Notes: a model not told the origin generated them from the letters alone. DNA of 64,000 nt from Prorocentrum cordatum (GCA_963575745.1 CAUYUJ010000703.1:560447-624446); one strand, 5' to 3'. Shown: positions 11,047 through 21,960, counted from the first letter of the stretch. Program-made: numbers and translations.

Positions 11047-11260
11047 GAACCGACACCATCGTCAGAATCGTCATCAGCATCAGCAGCAGCAGTATCATCA
11101 TCAGCATCATGCTCCTCCTCCTCATCATCATCATCAGCAGCAGCAGCCGCATCATCAGCATCAACATCATCATCAGTATCATCATCCTCATCATCACCAT
11201 CATCATCAACAGCATCATCATCATCAGCATCAATATCAGCAGTATCCGCCTCATCATTAG

Positions 11261-11300
<40 letters not shown>

Positions 11301-12053
11301 GGCAGCAGCATCATCGTCGTCATCACCATCAGCATCGCCATCGCCCCACTCACCCTATGAAATCACCATCCGCGGCATCAGCGTCAGAATCAGAATGATC
11401 ATCACCATCATCATCAGTATAAACATGTTCGTCCTCATCATCAGCCTCAGCAGCATCATCAACATCATCAGTATCATCAGCACCGTCATCATCAGCATCA
11501 CAATGAGCAGCAGCAGCAACGGCATCAGCATCACCAGCATCAGCATCATCATCATCATCCTGCTCATCAGCATCATCATCAGCGTCATCAGCATCCTGCT
11601 CATCAGCAGTAGCAGCAGTATCAGTATCAACAGCAGCATCAGCATCAACAGCATCATCAGCATCAGCATCGCCATCATCATCATCCTCCGCCTCATCCTC
11701 AGCATCATCATCAGAGGCAGCATCATCGTCATAAGCATCATCATGAGCAATAGTACCATCATCAGCATCACCATCATCAGCATCATCTGCAGCATCAGCA
11801 GCAGCATCATCATGAGCAGTAGCAACAGCAACAGCAACAGCATCGTCGTCGTCATCACCATCAGCACTTGCATCACCACCAACATCAAATGTAATCACCA
11901 TCCGCGACATCATCGTCAGCATCAGCATCAGCATCAACAGCATCACTATCATCTCATCATCAGCAGCATCATCATCAGCATCGACATCATACTCAAAAGC
12001 ATCATTCTCATCATCAGCATCATCATCATCGTGATCATCATCATAATCGACAG

Positions 12054-12089
<36 letters not shown>

Positions 12090-12850
12090 CATCATCATCA
12101 GCATCATCATCAGAATCGCGATGATCAGCATCATCAGCATCATTATCAATCTCAGCAGCAGCAGCATCAGCATCATCAGCATCAGTATCATCATCCTCAT
12201 CATCGCCACCACTATCATCAGCAGCAGCATCAGCGTCAGCATCATACTCATCATCAGCATCCAACTCCTCATCCTCATCATCATCAGCATCCACAGCAGC
12301 ATCAGCATCATCATCATCAACATCAGCATCGTCGTCATCATCGTCATCATCAGAATCATCAGCATGATGATCAGAATAGTCATACTCATCAGCAGCAGCA
12401 GCAGCCGCATCACCATCGTCGTCATCACCATCAGCACCGCCATCACCCCCTTAACCATATGTAATCGCCGCGACATCATCATCAGAATTGACAGCAGCAT
12501 CAACAACATCATTATCATTTGTATCATCAGCATCATCATCAGCATCATCATCATCACCATCATCATCAGCATCATCAGCATCATCATCGTCGTCGTCAAC
12601 ATCATCATCCTCAGCATCATCATCATCATCATCGGCATCATCACCCCTATCATCACAATCAGCAGCAGCATCGTCGTCGTCGTTGCCATCAGCCTCATCA
12701 TCCTAATCAGCGTCAGCAGCCTCATCAGCATCAGCATCAGCAGCATCATGAGCAGCAGCAGCAGCAGCGTCAGCATCATCAGTATCAACAGCAGCATCAT
12801 CAGCAGCATCATCAGCAACAACACTAGCAGCAGCAGCAGCAGCAGCATCG
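10030..12850. repeat. 2.8 kb CAT/CAG microsatellite with recurrent embedded modules
   Basis: A very long array of CAT and CAG triplets. At about 10,265, 10,645, 11,315, 11,850 and 12,415 the same module interrupts it: CGTCGTCATCACCATCAGCA, then a CACCATATG-like core, then (A)TCACCATCCGCG. The spacing is 380-670 bases. The minus strand has frames rich in Asp/Ala (314 codons at 11,350-12,294) and the plus strand Ile/Ser (521 codons at 11,395-12,960). All frames are open because triplets containing stop codons are absent, so no protein is called. Confidence 0.9.
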
Positions 12851-13219
12851 TCACTCCCCCCCTCTCCTCCCCCTCAGCTTCCTCCGACTGTGTACGGCAC
12901 CTTCGCGTCGTGTCGACCCCGGCGTCGGTTCCTGACGCCGCGGGCATCGATCAAGCTTGAACGATCGGCCGCTCCGTGAACGCCAGATCGTTCAACGACG
13001 GGCCGATCCTGGGCCACGGGCGGCGTTCGACCTCAAACGCACGCGCGGGGGTCGCCGCCGGTCGGCACAACGTCCGCCGCCGTCCTGTCGCGCCTGCCCG
13101 CGCGGTGCTCGCCGCCCTCGCCGCTGCCTTGCCCGAGCTGGCTCGACCGCCACCGTGCAGCCGACCGCCGCCTTCTGCGAGGCCCCCCTCGGCGCCCCTC
13201 GTCGAGGCTTCGGCCCACC

Positions 13220-13395
13220 GTTCGGCGGTGGACAAACCTCCCTCTAATAAAACTGCCTTTAGCGAAAACGGCCTGGGACCGAAACCGACGGATCTGGACC
13301 CGCAAAAACGCCGGCCGCGACGCCCTCTCGCGAACCGAAAACGGCCAATGCGCTAATCGACGTGTCAGGGCAAGAGGTCTGTCCACCCCCGAACC
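13220..13395. mobile_element. Inverted-repeat element, family N (copy 1)
   Basis: Ends GGTGGACAAACCTC and (complement) GGTGGACAGACCTC. The interior has GCGAAAACGGCC, GCGACGCCCTCTCGCG and ATCGACGTGTCAGGG. Related copies are at about 53,620 (interrupted by another element) and 62,948-63,115. Confidence 0.55.
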
Positions 13396-13413
13396 GTCCT
13401 TCTCCTCAAGTTG

Positions 13414-13645
13414 GGCGCCCGAGTTATCCGGGGTGAACTCGGGCCCGGGGTAACTCGGGCTTGGATTCCCGAAAAAACGAACCCGAGTTAGCCCTGACCC
13501 GAGTTCCCCCCTGATGATATGGGGCTCTGGGCGCCCGAGTTATCTGGGGTAACTCGGGCCCGGGGTAACTCGGGTTCGGATTCCCCAAAAAACAAACCCG
13601 AGTTAGCCCTGACCCGAGTCACCCCTGATGATTCGGGGCTCTGAT
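13414..13645. repeat. Two-copy tandem repeat with CCCGAGTT palindromes
   Basis: A unit of about 116 bases starting GGCGCCCGAGTTAT repeats at 13,530. Each unit contains AACTCGGG and CCCGAGTT in both orientations, so it can fold into hairpins. It lies directly upstream of the spliced-leader-like block. Confidence 0.75.
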
Positions 13646-13649
13646 CAAG

Positions 13650-13693
13650 CGCGATGGCTCAAGCCATTTTGGCTCAAGTCGCGCTGGCTCGAG
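13650..13693 (+). other. Relict dinoflagellate spliced leader, tandem blocks
   Basis: AGCCATTTTGGCTCAAG at 13,662-13,678 is identical to the last 17 bases of the dinoflagellate 22-nt spliced leader as I know it. It is preceded by a degenerate 14-base block ending ATGGCTCAAG (13,650-13,663) and followed by a diverged 15-base block, TCGCGCTGGCTCGAG (13,679-13,693). The 15-base step matches the known pattern of recycled leaders: an mRNA is reverse-transcribed, integrated and trans-spliced again at the TAG inside the old leader, leaving CCATTTTGGCTCAAG each time. No clear gene follows, so the retrocopy may have decayed. It is not a leader RNA gene, because the 5' bases and donor are absent. Confidence 0.7.
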
Positions 13694-13896
13694 AGCGCCA
13701 AGCAAGCGAGGCTACCCACGGGCAAAAAGCAGAGTCACGTGCGAGCCAGGCTTTTGGTCACAAAATGTTCGCACTTTAGCATTCGGAGGAAAACACCGCC
13801 TCTTCTCCGCTTCGGCCCCCTGCGCGCGCTGCTGCGCCCATCCGGCCTCCCTCGCTAGCCCCAGCAGGCCCGAGCCGGATCGGCTCGCCGAGACGG

Positions 13897-14069
13897 GAGT
13901 GGGGGATCGACTACAGAATGGATGTACCCCCAAAGTGGCTTTCTCATCGAAGCCATGAGAAGAATACGTAGACTAGTCAGTAGATGTACGGAGCATTCTA
14001 TGTTTGCTTCGTAGATTCGACGGGAAAGCAAATTTGGGGTCACTCAATCCTGTGGTCGATCCCCTACTC
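13897..14069. mobile_element. Inverted-repeat element, family O (copy 1)
   Basis: Left end GAGTGGGGGATCGACTACAG, right end CTGTGGTCGATCCCCTACTC: inverted repeats of about 20 bases. A diverged copy lies at 60,320-60,435. No open frame is of interest. Confidence 0.6.
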
Positions 14070-14366
14070 GAGAGGTCGAATCGGATGGGGAACGGACCGG
14101 GTCGCCAGCGAATCGTCCGGAATCAAATCGGAATCAAATCGCCGCGCCTGGCTCCAGCTGGCCCCGGCCGATGCCGGTGAATCGAACTCGGCGTGGGGGA
14201 AGCAGGTCCTGTGGGAAACGGGTCCTGAGCCCCGGGGCCTTCCCCCAGGACGAGCTCTTCATCCCGAGTCGTTTCCGGACAGCCCTGGCGCCAGTGGAGG
14301 ATCCCGAGTGCCCGAAAGCGGTGAAAGGCCCCAGGACCCCTTTCCCTCAAGACCCGCTTTCCCTCA

Positions 14367-14518
14367 AGTCGGTCGTGTCCCCCTACAGGGGGGTTTTCAA
14401 CGAAAAATGAAAAGTACTCCAAAAATATTCCAAAATGGTTGAACAATATTCAAAAAATAGTCCCCAGACTATTTTTTGACAATTGTTGAATATTCCCCTG
14501 TGGAGGGACAGGCCCGAC
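14367..14518. mobile_element. MITE of the TTA family (copy 3)
   Basis: Ends AGTCGGTCGTGTCC and GGACAGGCCCGAC, with an AT-rich interior containing ATTGTTGAATATT-like segments. TTA follows at 14,519-14,521; the left flank reads TCA, apparently mutated. Related to 3,225-3,362. Confidence 0.5.
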
Positions 14519-14711
14519 TTAAGCTTTCCCGCTTTCCCCATGCCGACGACACGAGTCGACTCGGAATCGCGGCCCGAGGCGGCGCAGCGAATCGCAGCGA
14601 AATCCTGGGTAGCCCTGCCCTGCCTTCCCCCCCTCCTTGCGCGCGCCAGCCGCCCAGCCTCGTCATGGGCCTTCGCTATGCCCGCTCGCCCGCTCGCTCC
14701 CGGACCCCCCC

Positions 14712-15235
14712 GGGAGGAGGAGGAGGAGGAGGAGGAGGAGGAGGAGGAGGAGGAGGGCAGCCCTGGCCAGACCGAGGAGGAGCCGGGCGTGGTCGAGGCC
14801 TCTCCTCAAATGGGGGGAATCCCTACCAGCCAGCCCGTACGAGAAAGGACGCACGACAAGGATGCAGGGTCCTCGGAAGGCGGCGTCGGCCCTTTGCGAG
14901 CGGGGCGTGGCCAGCGAAAGCGGCCAAGGATGGGCCGAAGGGGAAGGATGCAAGGGTAATCAACCTTGGAAAATCGCTCATCCTTATTCCGCGGGTTGCC
15001 TGTCATCAACCCTGGGGAGCTCCCTCCTTGCTGGTCTGGAGGCGGAACAGGCAGAGAGAAGGACGAGGACGCGGGAAACGCAGCGCGGGGTGGCGCCCCC
15101 AGACCGCCAGCCCAGTCAGTGATCCTCGGAGCGCGGGTTAGCGGTAGCGCCAAGCGTGTGCCAAGGAGGAGGAGGAGGAGGAGCAGGAAGAGGAGGAGGA
15201 TGGGGAGGAGGAGGAGGAGGGTACGACGCAGGCGG
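14712..15235. repeat. GGA microsatellites with an intervening spacer
   Basis: Pure (GGA)n at 14,714-14,756 and GGA-rich sequence at about 15,165-15,220. The spacer has no supported gene. Confidence 0.7.
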
Positions 15236-15358
15236 CGCAATGAGGGCCGACCTCCACCGGACGCGCTTCGACACGACGCCGGCGGTGCACTGAGGGCCGA
15301 CGCATATGCGGCGCGCCGTCGGTGGAGCCGAACGGGGGTAAACACGGAGGGCTGACGC

Positions 15359-15741
15359 TCGGGGGCGGCCAAGAGGGGGGCGTCCAAGGTCCAAGAGGGG
15401 GGGGGCGGGGGGGCGCAAATCATGGCCGAGGGCATGTGTGAAGGGGCCCCGGGACACACAAATGAATACACACAAATGAAAGGATCCCCAATACTTTCCC
15501 ATATTTTCTGGGGTTCTGTCTTCCCCACCACTTCCCATATTCTTGCGATATTTTCCGGGGGATCGACGATTAATTGTGTCTGCGTGTTTTTGTCCCCTCC
15601 TGAATGTGCGCGGCCCAGGGGGGGGGGAGGGGCGGAGACGCATTGAAACAAGAAGAGGCGCCATGAAATCCAGGAAGACCTCATGGCCTCCACCCTAACA
15701 TCCCCCCCCCTTGTCCTCACCCCCCTCCCCGCCGCTCCCGA
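15359..15741. mobile_element. Inverted-repeat element, family K, interrupted by family J
   Basis: Begins TCGGGGGCGGCCAAGAGG. The right end is diverged (CCGCTCCCGA). Flanks GACGC and GACAC suggest a decayed 5-bp duplication. An uninterrupted relative at 55,363-55,566 shows that 15,439-15,603 is an insertion. Confidence 0.65.
15439..15603. mobile_element. Element J nested in family K, TSD ATGTG
   Basis: A 165-base insertion with TGAAGGGGCCCCGGGACACA at the left and TTGTCCCCTCCTGA at the right. ATGTG flanks both sides (15,434-15,438; 15,604-15,608). Two related copies are at 53,775-53,938 (flanked by AGGAA) and about 54,054-54,216. Confidence 0.75.
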
Positions 15742-16344
15742 GACACGCGTCCGAAGGATCGTCGACCTTCCCCGGCCGGTGCATCGGATCGATACACCGG
15801 ATCGGGCCGGGACGCGCGCCGCCTCGGGCCACGTCGGCACGGAACCCTTGGCCACGAAACCGGAGCGGCCACTGCAGGATGCAGCACAGCATAGCTGGCG
15901 CTGCTGGAGGATCGGGCTGGGCGAAAGGGGGGGATAGCAAAGGGAGGGGTGAGAGTCAGCTCACGTAGCTGATTTTCCTGGCGCCTCCTGGCGCCGGAGG
16001 CGGCCATGCATCGAGGAATGGGCCCCTCGGCGGGGCCGAAAGCAGCTGCATGCAGCGGACTTCGTACCCCCCCCTTTCCCAATCCCCCCCTTTCGTCCGG
16101 CCCGAGGGGAACAGAACATGCATCAACAGAACTTGTTCGAGGTCCACGCGGATTCCTTGGATCGGCGCCGAGCTCCCCTCCCTGGCGCGCGGAGCGCGTC
16201 CGCGGCGGCGTCGGCGGCGCCGCCTGGGGGCTCGGGCGCCGCTCCCAGCAATCCGAGCGGACCTGCGTGCTTATGCAGCGTTCCCTCCTCGAGAGATGCT
16301 GCACCGCAAAGCTGGCGCTGCAGAGATGCCATCGCACGGCTTGT

Positions 16345-16570
16345 GAGCGGTTTCTTTTTCGGCACTTCGGCACGAGGAGGAAGGGGCGCAGGTGGGGGGG
16401 GGGTTTCTGGCTCCGGACCTCTGCTCCGCGCGACTGTTTGCAACAGTGCGTCCGCTGGGGAAGGCTCCACCTGCTCGAAACAGGCGTCAAAAAAAACAGC
16501 ACAGCTCTGCTCCATGGAGGGGGGCCGGGGGGGGTGGGGCGAGGGCCCGCGCGGATCGGCAAGCACCCAG
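16345..16570. repeat. Dispersed repeat family I (copy 2)
   Basis: Shares TGGCTCCGGACCTCTG, GCGACTGTTTGC, CTCCACCTGCTCGAAA and GAGGGCCCGCG with the copies at about 1,970 and 20,905. G-runs vary in length between copies. Confidence 0.65.
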
Positions 16571-17031
16571 AACCCCCCCGCGCCCCCTTCGCCCGAACTC
16601 CCGCCGCAGCCCGCTCACCGTCGACACGACCCTCGGCCGCACCCGCCCGCGCGCTCCCCCCGAGAGCGGCAAAGCGAGCGAGCAAGCGAGACGCCGTGCG
16701 GTCGTTCGGGCGGGTGGCAGTGAGGGGCGACCAAAGTTCGAGCGCGGCCTGAACGACCCCCGGCGAACCATCCCCGTCCGTGACATCAGCCTCGCCGCTC
16801 GAGCACCCCTCTGGCCGCATACGCACGTCTTGGGGCGAGGCGAGGGGGGCGTCACGGAAGGGCTTGGTTTGCCACGGCTCGGCTAGGCCGACCCTCACAA
16901 GTGGAGGGTGGAGGAAAGGGCCCTCAAGGGGCCCCTGTTGGAGCCAGCATGGGGCCCACACGTGGCCCTGGAAAGGGCCCAATGCGGGCCCTTGTCTCGG
17001 GGATCGACTGACCCGGGTCAATCCGAGACCT

Positions 17032-17102
17032 CTTCCTCCTCCTCCTCCTCCTCCCCCTCCTCCTCCTCCTCCTCCTCCTCCTCCTCCTCCTCCTCCTCCT
17101 GG
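17032..17102. repeat. CTC microsatellite
   Basis: A (CTC)n tract of about 70 bases, producing poly-Pro/Ser and poly-Glu/Arg frames only. Confidence 0.85.
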
Positions 17103-18048
17103 AAGATCCTGCAGAATCCTGCAGGACCTCTGCGCCCTGACCCGGGCCAGTGCGCCCCTGGCCCTGCAGGATCCTGCAACATCCGACGCTCTGGCTGAGC
17201 CCCGTTTGCACTGGTCCCCGTCTTAAGGCTCACCCGCCCGAGTCGAGAAGACCAGGCCCTCTCAGGGCGGGACGCGTGGGGCCGAAGCCCTCAAGCCTTA
17301 CATGACACCAGACAGGAACCCCAATCCGTGGATGGTCTGAAAAATAGTGCTCTGGATATTGGGATCGATTGTGAGTTCGATGGTGGGACCAATAGTAGAA
17401 TCGATAATGAGGACGGTTGTCTGGACGATCGTGAGACCAATAATGAAGCCGACTCAATCAGATCGACAGTGAGATCGATCGTGAGATTTGGAAAAAACTC
17501 CTGCAGCAACGACTTCCCCTGCTCCAGGGGTCCGTCTGCGGCCCCAAAAAGGGGCAGAGCGCAGCTGGAAGGCCAAGACGAACCCAGGACAGGGACATCA
17601 CTCGACATGGATACATCGGAGATCTCTGAGATCCAGCGGTACTGGAGGATGTTCGGGTGTTGCTAGAAGTGCCCCTGGCCCAAGGTGCCCCCAGGACTTC
17701 CAAGGAGGCCCCCACGGCCTCCAGAGCACCCCTCACGAGGCCCAACGGGTCCCTGGGGCTCCAAGATTGAGTGAAAGGCTGGGGACACCCTGTACCAAGA
17801 AAACCTCAGTCCTTTAGCAACCCCCGAGATGTATCCGGCGCCACGGCTTTCTCGGAGAGCTCCAGAAGGCTCTGGAACAATTCCCCGCCTGGTGTTGTAA
17901 AGATGGGGTCATGAGGGGGATGGATTCCCACATAAAGGAAGGGTCCTACAGGTGGATTCACACTGCTTGAGGCACCTCTTCCTTAGGACCCCATCCCTCA
18001 GGACCCCATCTTCGAACCACCGATCCCCGTCGCCCGCAGGGCCGTTTT
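17103..18048. other. Spacer with weak coding hints only
   Basis: A plus-strand frame at 17,328-17,666 is acidic and GAT-rich (GIDCEFDGG, RIDNEDGCLDD). The DNA beneath it is a degenerate GATCGTGAGA-type repeat, so it is not called as a gene. CCAAGAGG-like repeats follow at 17,640-17,770. Confidence 0.4.
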
Positions 18049-18255
18049 GGACGCCCGAAATGGGTACGGAAAGAATGGGTACAATGCCCAACAACAAATG
18101 TTGTCCCAAACCAACAGCGGCCGCTGTTGGGCAGGCGGCCTCCTGTCTCAAATGTACACAGGCCGCGGCGACACCGACAGCGAGTCCTGTTCAAGATGAA
18201 CAGGAACCGCTGTTGGGCATCGTACCCATTCTTTCCGTGCCCATCTCGGGCGTCC
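18049..18255. mobile_element. Long-terminal-inverted-repeat element with internal palindrome (copy 1)
   Basis: The left end GGACGCCCGAAATGGGTACG pairs with a right end whose complement is GGACGCCCGAGATGGGCACG, and the pairing continues about 20 bases further (GAAAGAATGGGTAC). In the interior CAACAGCGGCCGCTGTTG is a perfect palindrome. A second copy is at 63,364-63,566. It is non-coding and MITE-like or fold-back. Confidence 0.75.
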
Positions 18256-18366
18256 AGAGCCGTGTGGGGGGGGGCCACCGGTAGCGCAACGGGGGCGATC
18301 CGGAAGACGGTCTTCCACTCGTCGTGGTCGGAGACCTCAGTCTGGCCGCCGTAGTACATGACCGGC

Positions 18367-18493
18367 CTCCGGGGCGACAGCGCCCCCGACGGCGACGGCG
18401 CGGGCGACGGCGACGACGACGACAACGACGACGACGACGACGACGCAGACGCAGAAGCAGATGCAGACAACGACCAAGACGACGACGACGAAC

Positions 18494-18528
<35 letters not shown>

Positions 18529-18750
18529 TACAAAGACGACGACGACCGACGACGACGACAACCGACGACGACGACCGACGACGACGACGCCGGCGACGAC
18601 GACGCGGACGACAACGACGACGACGCGGACGACGACGATGACGACCACGACAACGCCCACGACGACGACGGCCACGACGACGACGGCGACGACGATGGCG
18701 ACGACGATTGCGACGCGGACGACAACGGCGACACCGCCGGCGACAACGAC
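18367..18750. repeat. GAC trinucleotide array
   Basis: About 380 bases of (GAC)n with GCG/GAT interruptions. It reads as poly-Asp, poly-Arg or poly-Thr on the plus strand and poly-Val on the minus strand. It is treated as a microsatellite. Confidence 0.9.
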
Positions 18751-18989
18751 GGAGAAGGGTTTGGGAGCTTCCGGGGCCCCCCGTGAAAAGGACCGAGATT
18801 CACCTCAGAAGGTTGTTGGGAGGGTTTGCGGGTCATGGCCCAGGGGGGGATTCCCCCCCTGGACCGCGCACATAGCCCCGCAGGTAAGGTTTTGTTGAGG
18901 GGGTCGGGTGGGAGGGACCTCGGCTCGTCTTCTACCAGAAGATTCGCGGGCCCAAGGGGCCGAGGGCTTGCTAGGCTTTCCGGCAGCTT

Positions 18990-19770
18990 GGTATACCTAT
19001 GTATACATGTACGCACATACATATACAGTGGCCTAGACATAGGCATAGACATAGATATATGCATTCACCTACACATGTACACATGCACGTGCATATTCAT
19101 ATACCAATACATACGCATATACATCTAAAGATACGTCTATGTTTATAGATATATGTATATACATAACTATACGTATGCATGTGTACATACATATTCATGC
19201 ACAAATACAAATACCGAAACATATACATGCACATGCGCCATGCATATGCATTCATATATGCAGATATGTATATATGTGTATACATATATATACATGTGTA
19301 CACACACCTGTATACATATGTATAGATGTATAGATGCACGTATACAGCTACACATGCATATGCATATGCATGTACATGTGCATGTACATTTGCCTAGACT
19401 CATACACAATCATGTGCATTCATATACGTCTATATCTAAACATTGGCAAATACGTATACGTATGCCTAAACATAAACGCACACATAGACATATGCCTGTA
19501 CACATACGTATACATATACATGTACGCGTTCACATGCATATAAGTACATGTAACTATAAAACTACAAGTACAGCAACATATCTATATAGTGGTCATGTAT
19601 GTATGTGTAGATGCATATGTATGGATGTATGGATTGATGGATGCATGTATGTCTGCACGTATACCCGTATGAATGCATGGATGTATGCACGCATGCTTCT
19701 TCAATACAAATGTATGTACAGTTTATACATATCTGTACATATATATATATACACGCACACCTATATTATA
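18990..19770. repeat. ATAC/ATGTAT alternating purine-pyrimidine tract
   Basis: About 780 bases dominated by ATACAT, GTATAC and CATGCA steps, strongly AT-rich compared with its neighbours. Frames read Tyr/Ile/His/Cys-rich on both strands, as expected from the repeat. Confidence 0.85.
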
Positions 19771-19796
19771 GTTCGCGCGCGCGGGCGGCCCTTGGA

Positions 19797-20225
19797 GGCC
19801 CCTGGGACACGTGAAAACAAGCGTTGGCTCGAGAAGTTCTCAACACATTCTCATGCTACACATCAGCCTGGGCGACCTGGACACGTGAAACCAAGCGCCT
19901 CGCTCGAGACGTTCTCAACACCTCCTCATGCTAGACATCTGCCTGGGCGACCTGGACGCGTGAAAGCAAGCGTTTCGCTCAACGCATCCTCAACAAATCG
20001 TTATGCTAGACATCAGCCTGGGCAACCTGGACGCGTGAAACCAAGCGTCTCACTCGAGCCATCCTCAAGACCTGGGCACGTGAAATCAACCAATTCACCT
20101 GAGACATCCTCTGAATTCAGATTCCCTGGGAGAGGAACAATCTAGAACACAAAGCGAAGGTTTCGCTCGAGACATTCTCAACAAGCTCTGCAAAACAAGC
20201 GTTTCGCTCGAGACATCTGCAACAA
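19797..20225. repeat. Tandem repeat of about 81 bp, AAGCGTTTCGCTCGAGAC units
   Basis: Five or so units, each with CCTGG(A)CACGTGAAA, then CAAGCGTTTCGCTCGAGAC, then TCCTCATGCTAGACATC. A second cluster of the same family lies at 57,830-58,215, and both end near an AAATTCGCCGGCC-like sequence. Confidence 0.8.
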
Positions 20226-20429
20226 ACGAACATTGTTACATTACCATGTGTTTTATCAAACACAATTTCAAAAGCCAGTGTTTCGCTGGGGACAGCCTCA
20301 ACTGTTTTATTCGCAAGCTCTGCGCGAACTCGATACTGATCGCAAAATAATTTCGCCGGCCCTGGGCCTAAGCCCGTTCTGGGAAGAATCATCGACTTTC
20401 CTTGTGCCGTTCTATGTTTTTCGCGCTCT

Positions 20430-20775
20430 CGCGTTTTCTGGCCTCCGACGCTCCAAGCTGGTCCCAGAGGCCCCCAAGACCGACCCAAACGGCCCGAGGG
20501 GCCCCCCAAAGGGCCCCAAGACGCTCCGAGAGGGCCCGAAATCGGCCACAGAGGCACCCAAGATCGGCCAAGAGGGCCCAAAAACGGCCCCAAGAGGGGA
20601 AACACTAACCACCAACTCGCGCCTTCCGCCCCAAGAGGCCCCAGGATGCCCCGCGAGGCCCCCAAGAGAGCCCAGGAGGCACCCTGGAGGCCCCACGAGG
20701 CCCCCAAGAGGCCCAACAAGAGCCCGAAGAGGCCCCCCAAACGGCTCCAAGAGGCCCCAAGGCACCACAAACGCA
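20430..20775. repeat. CCAAGAGG array
   Basis: Starts at a conserved leader (CTCGCGTTTTCTGGCCTCCG), also present in diverged form at 22,293-22,318, and continues as GGCCCCAAGAGGCCC variants. Confidence 0.75.
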
Positions 20776-20904
20776 CAAGGCAACGCCTGCGATGGCACGC
20801 TACGGGTCGGCGGAATGATCGAGGCGATTCAATATCTTAAATCAGATTGGGAGGGGCCTCGTCCAGCAACGGGTGGCGAGCAGTAGAGGGGCACGTCTAG
20901 TCAA

Positions 20905-21140
20905 CGTGTTTGTTCCTCGGCGTTTCAACACTGGGCGGAAGGCGTGGGGGAGGGGGGGTCTGGCTCCAGACCTCTACTCAGTGCGGCTGTCTCAAACAGG
21001 GCGTCCATTATGGGGGAGGCTCCGCCTGCTCGAAGCGGGCGCCCAAAACGGCCAACATCCACTCCAAGAGGGGGGGGGGGAAGGGGTGGTACGAGGGCCC
21101 GCGCCGATCGTCAAAGCAAGGAATACAAAGACGCTCACCA
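20905..21140. repeat. Dispersed repeat family I (copy 3)
   Basis: Contains TGGCTCCAGACCTCTACT, CGCCTGCTCGAAG and GAGGGCCCGCGCCGATCG, colinear with the copies near 1,970 and 16,345. Confidence 0.7.
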
Positions 21141-21600
21141 GCGCGTGGCGAACAGCAGAAGGACACGTCTAGTCCAAGGATGCTTTGAAATTCAGTTGGG
21201 GAGGGGCCTCGTCTGGCAGGAGCGCGTTTCTTCATTTTCGGCGATGACGGGCATCATTGGGGGGAGAGGGGGCGAGGGGGAGGCATGACGCAACGCCCCC
21301 CCCCCCGTGCGCACGGCGGCAGTGCCTGGAGCGCACGGGGGGGGGGGGCGTTACGTCATAGGGGGCGGGGGGAGGGGGGGGCGGGGGCCATGACGCCCGT
21401 CATGCCCAAAGCAATCATGAAACACGCTCCAGCGAGCGGTGCACAGCAGAGGGGCGCCTCTGGCACCAACCGTGCGGTTCGAGCTGGCTCGGAGAGAGGG
21501 GCCACGCCTAGCAGCAGGCGGTGCACAGCAGAGGGGCAGGTCGAGTACCGAGGATGCTGTTTGGCTTAGGGAGGGGCATCGTCGAGCAGCGGCTGGCGTA

Positions 21601-21960
21601 CAGTCGTCGGCCTGGCCCAAGGAACTACAAATAAGGAACGAAGCCCCCTTTTTTCAAAAGGATAACGCATACAGCCGGGGCGTTGACCTAAGGAACCCTA
21701 AATAAGGAACGAGGCCCCTTTTTTCCATAAGTTAGACTTCGATTCCCCATCGAAAACACAAGGACTACCTAAGGCAAGCTGCGAAACAATTAAGGAACAC
21801 GGAGCCCCTCCCCAACGAAAAGGATTCCTTGTTTAGCGCCCCGACTGTAAGGAACGATACAGTAAATGACGCACACGGAACGAGGAACAAAGCATGCGAA
21901 CCTAAGGAACGACCGAGCCCCTTTGGAACAGTAGGTGTTCCTTACTCAAGCCGCTCACTG
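21601..21960. mobile_element. TA-flanked MITE, family B, interrupted
   Basis: Ends CAGTCGTCGGCCTGGCCC and GTTCCTTACTCAAGCCGCTCACTG, flanked by TA at 21,599-21,600 and 21,961-21,962. A family A element sits inside it. An uninterrupted family B copy at 56,177-56,363 provides the empty site. Confidence 0.75.
21672..21847. mobile_element. TA-flanked MITE, family A (copy 3), nested in family B
   Basis: A 176-base copy with TA on both sides (21,670-21,671; 21,848-21,849). The empty site at 56.2 kb reads GCATAAGGAACGAT. Here it is GCATA, then the element, then TAAGGAACGAT, which proves a TA duplication. Confidence 0.9.

Noticed and set aside
11350-12960. Long acidic (minus) and Ile/Ser-rich (plus) ORFs
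   Set aside because: All derive from CAT/CAG triplets, which lack stops in these registers.
14806-17021. Minus-strand ORFs of 349 and 434 codons
   Set aside because: They cross several repeat families and GGA tracts and are Pro/Arg/Ser-rich by composition. No domain seen.
18324-18786. Poly-Asp/poly-Arg/poly-Thr proteins in the GAC array
   Set aside because: Overlapping frames of a pure trinucleotide repeat with no unique domain attached.
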